DNA of 64,000 bases from Pogona vitticeps (lineage: Eukaryota; Chordata; Lepidosauria; Squamata; Agamidae): NCBI RefSeq assembly GCF_051106095.1, contig NC_135786.1, forward strand, positions 16,142,501 through 16,206,500. The letters are read 5' to 3'. Shown here piece by piece: positions 57,545 to 64,000 of this stretch. Made by a program: the position numbers and the translations under genes. The first letter of the stretch is position 1; each line of letters starts with the position of its first letter. Below the pieces are notes generated by a model. The model saw only the letters and a list, made by a program, of their open reading frames with translations, was not told the origin of the DNA and did not search any database.

Positions 57545-58170
57545 CTTGACCCAGTACTTCTGCTTCATTGACTATGCAAAAGCCTTTGACTGTGCGGACC
57601 ACAACAAATTATGGCAAGTTCTTAAAGAAATGGGAGTGCCTGACCACCTTATCTTTCTCCTGAGAAATCTATATGTGGAACAGGAAGCAACAGTTAGAAC
57701 TGGATATGGAACAAATGATTGGTTCAAAATTGGGAAAAGAGTACGACAAGGCTGTATATTGTCTCCCTGCTCATTTAACTTGTATGCAGAATACATCATG
57801 CAAAAGGCTGGACTGGAGGAATCCCAAACTGGAATTAAGATTGCTGGAAGAAATATCAACAACCTCCGATATGCAGATGATACCACTCTGATGGCAGAAA
57901 GTGAGGAGGAATTAAAGAACCTCTTAATGAGGATGAAAGAGGAGAGCGCCAAAAATGGTCTGAAGCTCAACATCAAAAAAACTAAGATCATGGCCACTGG
58001 CAAATCGAAGGGGAAGATATGGAGGCAGTGACAGATTTTACTTGGCAGCCAGATCACTGGAGATAGTGACAGCAGTCACGAAATTAAAAGACGCCTGCTT
58101 CTTGGGAGGAAAACGATGACAAATCTAGACACCTTCTTGAAAAGCAGACATCACCTTGCTGATAGATAGT
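57545..58170 (+). mobile_element. RTE/BovB LINE, RT fragment
   Basis: Frame 57546-58031 encodes RT motifs in order: FIDYAKAFDCADHNKLW, RQGCILSPCSFNLYAEYIMQ, LRYADDTTLMAES (YADD catalytic box), NGLKLNIKKTKIMATG. It then continues in another frame (GSQITGDSDSSHEIKRRLL). Truncated at both ends. Confidence 0.9.
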
Positions 58171-58199
58171 CAATCTATCAAGAGATTTAGGGGCGACTG

Positions 58200-60150
58200 C
58201 CAACATTTTTAATTGGACATGGAAATGGTATGAGGGTTCACACAACCATCGAACACTGACATAATACAGTTGAAGACCCAATTAATAATCTCACAGCTCT
58301 ATTCAGGCTCAACTACAGTTTCTGGAGAATTTTTTTAAGGCAGCACCACATACAAAGCATTGCAACAGTCCAAACAGGAGGTAACAATACATAGGTATGC
58401 TGTAGTCAGACTAAGTCCATCCAAGCGAGGTTGCAGCTAATGGACCAGCAAAAGCTGACTAAACATGCTTTCAGCTACAGAAGCTCTAATAACAAGGTTG
58501 ACTCAGCAGGCACTATTGGCAAGCAGTGCCTCCCACATCCAAACTCGGCAGCCTTTCCATAAACTGAGATTTCCCAAGAATTCAGCAGTACACATCTGCA
58601 CCCAAAGACAATGTACAGACAGGTGGATTCTTTGATAAGTATACTCAAATAATCACTACAAAAATTCACCATATAGTATTATACTCCACACCAGTCTGTC
58701 ATCTTGTATAAATTGTTGGTAAATTCAGGTTTATCATTTCAGCTTTCCCAAAATTTCCTACACAGTACTAAACTCACTTCCAAAGATACTGTAAAAAAAT
58801 TTAAACTGATTCAAGTTCCTCTTTTGATACAGACTTGCCCAGTGGTCACGAAGAACTTGTTTGCTAAGTCATATGCATGGTCTTGACACAGGAGAAGTGA
58901 TGAACACATGACATGCAGATGACTACTGATACAGTGCCATGTGAGCAGCCTCCCAAAACAAGGGCCACCATACCAAATGTGCTGTGACCTACCATATACA
59001 CATTAAGGTTAGAAGCACATAATGTAAGCAAATAGTACGTTCTTGCAAACCTGAACTATTATTATAGGTAAAGATCAATTTGCTTTTGAAACTTCATTTA
59101 CAATGCCTCTACTGCAGTAGACTGTCTGAAAGTTTCACTATTCCTATTGTTAAACCTAACTAAAAACTACTGAATGATAAGTCAACACTTATATAAATCC
59201 CAGTAAGTCAAAAGATCTACTCTAGTTGGGACTAGCAACAGGACACTGGCTTATGTGCAACTACAACAATACTCTAAAAATAAGCAAATATGTACTTTGC
59301 TGAAGTCACTACACAGATAAGCTGTCAGTAGCTCTAATGAAGCCAGGAAATACTGGCTCTGCACAGGTCACACACATACACACGTCCATTACCTGCTAAG
59401 ACTGTTATTGACATCCATAAGATTTAACTGCAAAAATAATTAGAGAGAACAAACATTGAATTTATAGTATCCTATCTACAGTTCAGCAGTACATTAAGCT
59501 TTACAACAATGCCTGAAAATAAAAGCAACTACAGTATCTGCTGTCTAGAAACCTGCACGAGAGACTGAAGCAGAGCAAGGAGAACATAACCTTAAGGAAT
59601 GGATTGGGATGTTTAGTCAAAGGAATGATTCTGGATTTATTTGTCTGAGCTAAAACCTTATTTATAAGTTACTGTGCATGGTGTGCATTGAATTCAAATT
59701 ACTGATCACACAGAACTACCACTATAAGTGCAACGATGCAGACACAATATGCACCTCTGCCCACACAAATGGCCTTGGCAGCTGATTTAAAACCATACAA
59801 ACCTTACTAAGCAGTTCCATGTAGCTTGGCATCTCGACTAACGGAAATCCATTTACCAGTGCTTTCACATGCAGTGTTAGCAGATCAGTGAGTGATGGCC
59901 CCACAGAGAGCTCCTGCTAATGTGTGAAGTACCCATGAAAGGGCCAGGGTGAGGGTTCTAAGCTGCTGAGACAAGACATGAGGCCAACACTTTGCCATGT
60001 TGAACTGCACTGGTGAAGTGTTTCTCACATACACTGCGCTATGTAGAAAGTGGATTTTTAAAAAATCAGGGTTCTTTAAAAGCTCTAATGAGATGTGTGT
60101 ATCTGTAACAAATTCTAGTGTACTGCCTTCTGTAATCTCTACCATAAGGG
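58200..60150. other. Intergenic, no recognisable feature
   Basis: 58195-58600 may be a remnant of a LINE or gene-like repeat, not identified. The rest has only chance frames. Confidence 0.4.
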
Positions 60151-60154
60151 AGGA

Positions 60155-60345
60155 ACGATCACTCAAAGGCAGAATATTGACTTTGTAGACAGGGGGTCTC
60201 AGGTTCGAATTCTTGGCTTCTTCAGTTAAAACTGCCTCAAGCAATGACATTCAAAAGGCCTTTTTTTGCCCAAGACTGTGGAGAGGTAAGGCCAGTCAGA
60301 GTAGACAATACTGCAGTAGACAGACAAATACTGTAACCTGATTAT
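60155..60345 (+). mobile_element. tRNA-derived SINE
   Basis: cactcaaaggcagaatattg, then gggggtctcaggttcgaatt (B-box), cttcagttaaaactgcctca, and gccagtcagagtagacaata. The order matches a common reptile SINE whose head reads as a tRNA gene; the tail is missing. Confidence 0.65.
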
Positions 60346-61997
60346 GAGACAGTTTTAAACTTCTTACTATTGGAAAGAAAGCATCCTGAAGTATACTTTT
60401 GACTATATACTGGCATCCAGTCTATTTACTGGACTAAGGAATGCAGTGAGGTAGATAAGCAAAGAACGTTTGTTTCAACGTGATAGTAAAAGTAAGGCTA
60501 TAATCCTATATTCACCCTACATACTCTTAACTTTCTGTGAAATCAGAGGGATCTGACATACAGGATTTCAGCATTAATTAAGGAAATCCGATTTGTGTTC
60601 AGTACAAAACAGACTGGCTTATTCTTAGGAAGAACAGTTGAATTCTGCTTCAATACATTCCCTTCAACATTGCATTTTATTAAGACTTTTGATAACTACT
60701 TACATGCAACAATGTTTTTATTTAAAGCAATTTTATTTAAATTGTAGCAAGTCTTACAACATATGAATTTACAGAAAGAATTCTGTCAGAAGTAGCATTG
60801 TGTACACATTCTGGTTCCCTATTTTAATTTCACTCATACGTATGAAAATAAGCATCAGGTTTATCAGGTTTACATTCACAAATCAGGTTCTCTCATGAAA
60901 GCAAGCTTGAACTAGATGACCAACCAAAGACTTCAACATCATTTCTACTTGGCTGTACTTTGATGCTTATGTTAGATAATGGTGTAACTGATGCAAAGGT
61001 GTTAGAGAGACAACGATCCTGCAGCTCATTAGGGCACAGGCTGAGTGACAGTTGTGGCCATATTATGTAGCACACATTCATTAAAAAAATCTTCTTTCAG
61101 CTACACAGTAGCCCTTCCCTTCGCTTGCTACTGCATGAAAGGGGATAAATGCAATCTTAATCTTACAAGACTGACTGGTAAAAAACACCGACCTGTAAAA
61201 ATGAATGGCTGAGTTCAGAGTCATAGCTATAATAGCACTTCTACCTAACTGTGTCCTTGGACTTCTAAACATACTCTCAACTATTGTGGTATCCTTTCCT
61301 AAAGACAAGATGAAGCCCTAGCTCCTTGGGGGTACTAAAATACATCCCCTAGTATAATGTAGAACCTATGTAAAAAGGGAAGTAAATCAGAATTGCACCT
61401 CCCAAAATCTGGTATTGATGCCTTCTTGGAGGAAATGCCCATTTGGTCTTTAGATTTTTTGCCTCTAATACATATGTCCACTTGCATGAGTGGAAAACTA
61501 AAATTTTAAGACAACCCCCCCCCCCCGAAAAAAATCAGCACACTTTTTTTCTAAATGGCCCACAGTTTAATATTTAATATTAAATTCAATATTAAATCTA
61601 CATTTCTATGAAAGTAAAAAGACTAAAATTGTAAGTGGCCCCTTTCAAGTGATCTTCCCAATCTGAGTTAGTTGCATTCTTACCCCAGCCAGAAAATAAG
61701 TGTTTGCCTTGAATTTCTGCAGTATGTGCATACAGGAAAGTCAATAAGTTTCTTGGTCCAATGCAGGGATTTTGCAACTAATGAGAAAACTGGCAACTTG
61801 TCATGCAAATTGTCAGACGTTTCTGTACAACACTGAACAAATCACTCAAAATAATGAGTTCTCCAGAATGTGCTTTGGTATTAGTCACAGAGCCCCCCTG
61901 CGAAGGGTTACAGTCCAGAACTGACAAACTAGGAGGAGACCAAAGGAGGGCATGTGGTGGGAAAGCAGCACTAGAAGGATGATCTGAATAATACTCA

Positions 61998-62084
61998 CTA
62001 CTTCTTGTTTCTGGGCTTTAACTCTTCAGCGGCATTGCGCAGAAAAATATAGTTTTTCTTTTGTGGATTATAGAACTCATGCCC
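61998..62084 (-). CDS. RAE1: RAE1 last coding exon
   Basis: Acceptor ttacag, then 28 codons [28 protein letters not shown] and TAG at 61998-62000. This is the C terminus of vertebrate RAE1 (mRNA export factor, also called Gle2/MRNP41), which binds the NUP98 GLEBS motif, RNA export complexes and spindle factors. The match to human appears complete. The 3' UTR continues leftward; candidate signals ATTAAA (near 61566) and AATAAA (near 60676) were seen but cannot be ranked. Confidence 0.97.
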   Translation of the reverse strand, partial: GHEFYNPQKKNYIFLRNAAEELKPRNKK

Positions 62085-62417
62085 CTGTAAAAATAGTAAA
62101 ATGAGTTACTACTACACAGACACAACTGATTACATTTACAGTACAACTAGTGACCAGTTTTTCCGATATTCAGTCAGACAGAATTTAAGATAATAGTCTC
62201 ATTGCTACATTAGAAATCCACATTACTTCTATGAGGGTAAGTTATATTCCTTGCTGTGAGGCTTTACATGGAAAGACTTTAAGAATAAGACAACAAATGG
62301 AAGGTTATGTATTAAAACTAACTACTCAAAGGCACTGTGAAGTACTCTGAAAACATATTTAACTGATCAGGTTTGTAGCCAAAAATTGTGAACTGGCATA
62401 AAAAAAAATTCTAGAGA

Positions 62418-62540
62418 GATGTTGATCCCCAGATGCTCTTGGAGTAAAGCTCCCAGAAGCCTTCAGCACTAGCTGTGCTGGCCAAGATTTCTGGAAGTTG
62501 TAATCCAAGAACATCTTGGGACCCCAGGTTGGAAACCACT
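62418..62540. mobile_element. Palindromic hAT-like MITE in the last RAE1 intron
   Basis: The arms gatccccagatgctcttgg...ctcccagaagcc and tctggaagttgtaatccaag...gaccccaggttgg are imperfect inverted repeats. Ends too diverged to fix the duplication. Confidence 0.55.
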
Positions 62541-62900
62541 ATTTCTAGGTTTCAAATTAACAGACAAAATTAAGTAGCAACTGATATAGTTTAATTTGAG
62601 CATTTGTGGACAGGCCCCCACTTCCTCAGATATAAATGTAAGTGGACTTGTCCACTGAATCTCACATTAAAATACATCAGTTAATCTTTAGTGCCACGTT
62701 TTTGTTTTCTTTATGTTTTATTCTTTTTGTTTTGGCCTGATATGCTAGTAGATTAACATGGCTACCTCCTCTAATATTGAGTAGGGCTCTGACTACGTTT
62801 TCTTTGCAACCTTACTGGAAACATTTCCCTTCTCTAACTATAGACTTTGGTCTGAAAGAGATGCTGAGCGCTTATCTTCCCACTTAACCAACTGACTTAC

Positions 62901-63095
62901 CTTTGACCAATCATAACTGGAAGCATATGCAAATATGTTGCCATTGTGGTTGAAGCAGCAAGCAGATATTGGCTGGTCCAGCTGCTCTGATGTTTTTAGC
63001 TTAGTCCGTGCATCTTTATCCCAAAAGCTGAATCTACCATCAGATCCTACAGTTGCAAGAGTGCCATGGACAGGATGAAAGGCAATTCCATTTAC
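62901..63095 (-). CDS. RAE1: RAE1 penultimate coding exon (last WD40 repeats)
   Basis: 195 nt, phase 0 at both ends, donor gtaagt at 62900 and acceptor ttaaaag at 63096. Encodes [65 protein letters not shown]. It contains a WD repeat ([17 protein letters not shown]) and the start of the closing blade. With the last exon it gives the final 93 residues of a protein that is 368 residues in human. Earlier exons lie to the right of the window; none was found in 63097-64000. Confidence 0.97.
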
Positions 63096-63544
63096 CTTTT
63101 AAATAAAAATTAATTACAATTTAGCTTAAGGTTACCTGGCTATTCAGTTGAATCGGGGCTTTTGTAACAAAAATGGCAAACCTAGCAGTGCCTTTTTTCC
63201 AAGCTTCCAATCTAAAAAACATTGTACAAAACAACCATACTACAGCACAACCTTAAACAAATCTTGTGATGATGTGTTTCAAGGGAAACAGTTTAAGGAA
63301 AGGAAAAGCCAACTGTGGCAGATATCTAAGCAGAATTTGCTAAGAGGCACTACTTCGCTATTCTCCTTTCTGCCCAAGTTAATATCTGTATCATGTAAAA
63401 CAAGGCAAGCATGTGATGCAGGTCTGGATCCTGTACAAAAAAGGGTGCAACAACATGTGATAGACAGGACTTGAGTTTTAACATTTCAGATCAATGAAAA
63501 ACAAAGCTACTTCATATCACAAATTCCTACTATTAAACGATTGC

Positions 63545-63780
63545 CTATTTTTTATTTTATTTAAAATATTTTTACCCTGCTGTTCTCCTTACAAAGGATC
63601 CAAGGCGGCTTACATCATTGAAAGACTATATTTCAATCTGAAGATAATTATACAATGGTGGTTTACATAATTAAAAGTCAATATTTAAAGCTAAAACAAT
63701 GAATAGAAAGAGGCATTATTAAAAACCAATATTAAAGCTAAGAACAATAAGTATACAAATATTGAAAAGGAACAAACAAA
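63545..63780 (-). mobile_element. LINE 3'-tail-like fragment in RAE1 intron
   Basis: tttattttatttaaaatatt, ttaccctgctgttctcctt, ccaaggcggcttacatcat read in reverse gives the gtaagccgcc...gtaaaaatatttaaat type ending of reptile LINEs. Weak beyond 63650. Confidence 0.45.
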
Positions 63781-63810
63781 TGCCACTCTGAGAAATGGAA
63801 AACACAAGTA

Positions 63811-64000
63811 CAGTGGTACCTCGACTTATGAACTTCCAGAAGATGGTCATAACTCGAACTGTTTGTAAGTCGAAGCACCACTTCCCATAGGAATGCATTG
63901 AAATCCCATTACTGACCAGGAAAAACAACAACAAAGCAAGCCCCACCAGAACGCACTGGGGCTGAAAAAAACACACATGCCAAAACACAAAAAAACAGCA
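63811..64000 (+). mobile_element. TA-flanked MITE, cut by window edge
   Basis: Starts cagtggtacctcgacttatg after TA, followed by gtaagtcgaagcaccacttc. The terminus resembles families A and B. The right end lies outside the window. Confidence 0.65.

Overview
The window looks like nuclear DNA of a squamate reptile, probably a lizard. The evidence is the repeat load: RTE/BovB LINEs, Sauria-type and other tRNA-derived SINEs, CR1, L2-like and L1 LINEs, many hAT and TA-flanked MITEs, and one very young Ty3-like LTR element. Three host genes are visible, all on the minus strand and all split by introns, so most long open frames in the window are chance frames or transposon frames.

Right to left, in transcription order: (1) RAE1, last two coding exons (62901-63095 and 61998-62084), the end of a WD40 mRNA-export and nuclear-pore protein whose other exons lie beyond the right edge. 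(2) A gene resembling the mammalian SPEM family (spermatid maturation proteins) at 29149-32542: a short membrane-anchor exon and a long basic exon. (3) RBM38, coding exons 1-3 (19284-19451, 11960-12083, 9385-9439), an RRM RNA-binding protein; the last coding exon was not found and should lie beyond the left edge. RAE1 and RBM38 are neighbours in the same orientation in human 20q13, so the block is conserved; the SPEM-like gene between them is unexpected, because human SPEM1/2/3 lie at 17p13.

Region by region: 1-9384 is RBM38 intron 3 (SINEs, palindromic MITEs, a 2.3-kb BovB). 9440-19283 holds RBM38 introns 2 and 1, with many MITEs including a head-to-head pair, and a (TTA)n tract beside the exon 1 splice donor. 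19230-20260 is the RBM38 CpG island. 20.3-29 kb is intergenic with a second GC-rich patch at 22.0-22.5 kb and BovB pieces. 29.1-32.9 kb is the SPEM-like gene and its promoter. 33-61 kb is intergenic: CR1, a 3-kb L2-like LINE, MITEs, an L1 fragment, and the LTR element at 48833-54126 with apparently identical LTRs. 61-64 kb is the RAE1 3' end.

No operon, CRISPR array or defence-type system is present. The observations most worth a second look are the SPEM-like gene in this location, the IN-before-RNase H order in the young LTR element, and the shared central-TA target sites of the hAT MITEs.
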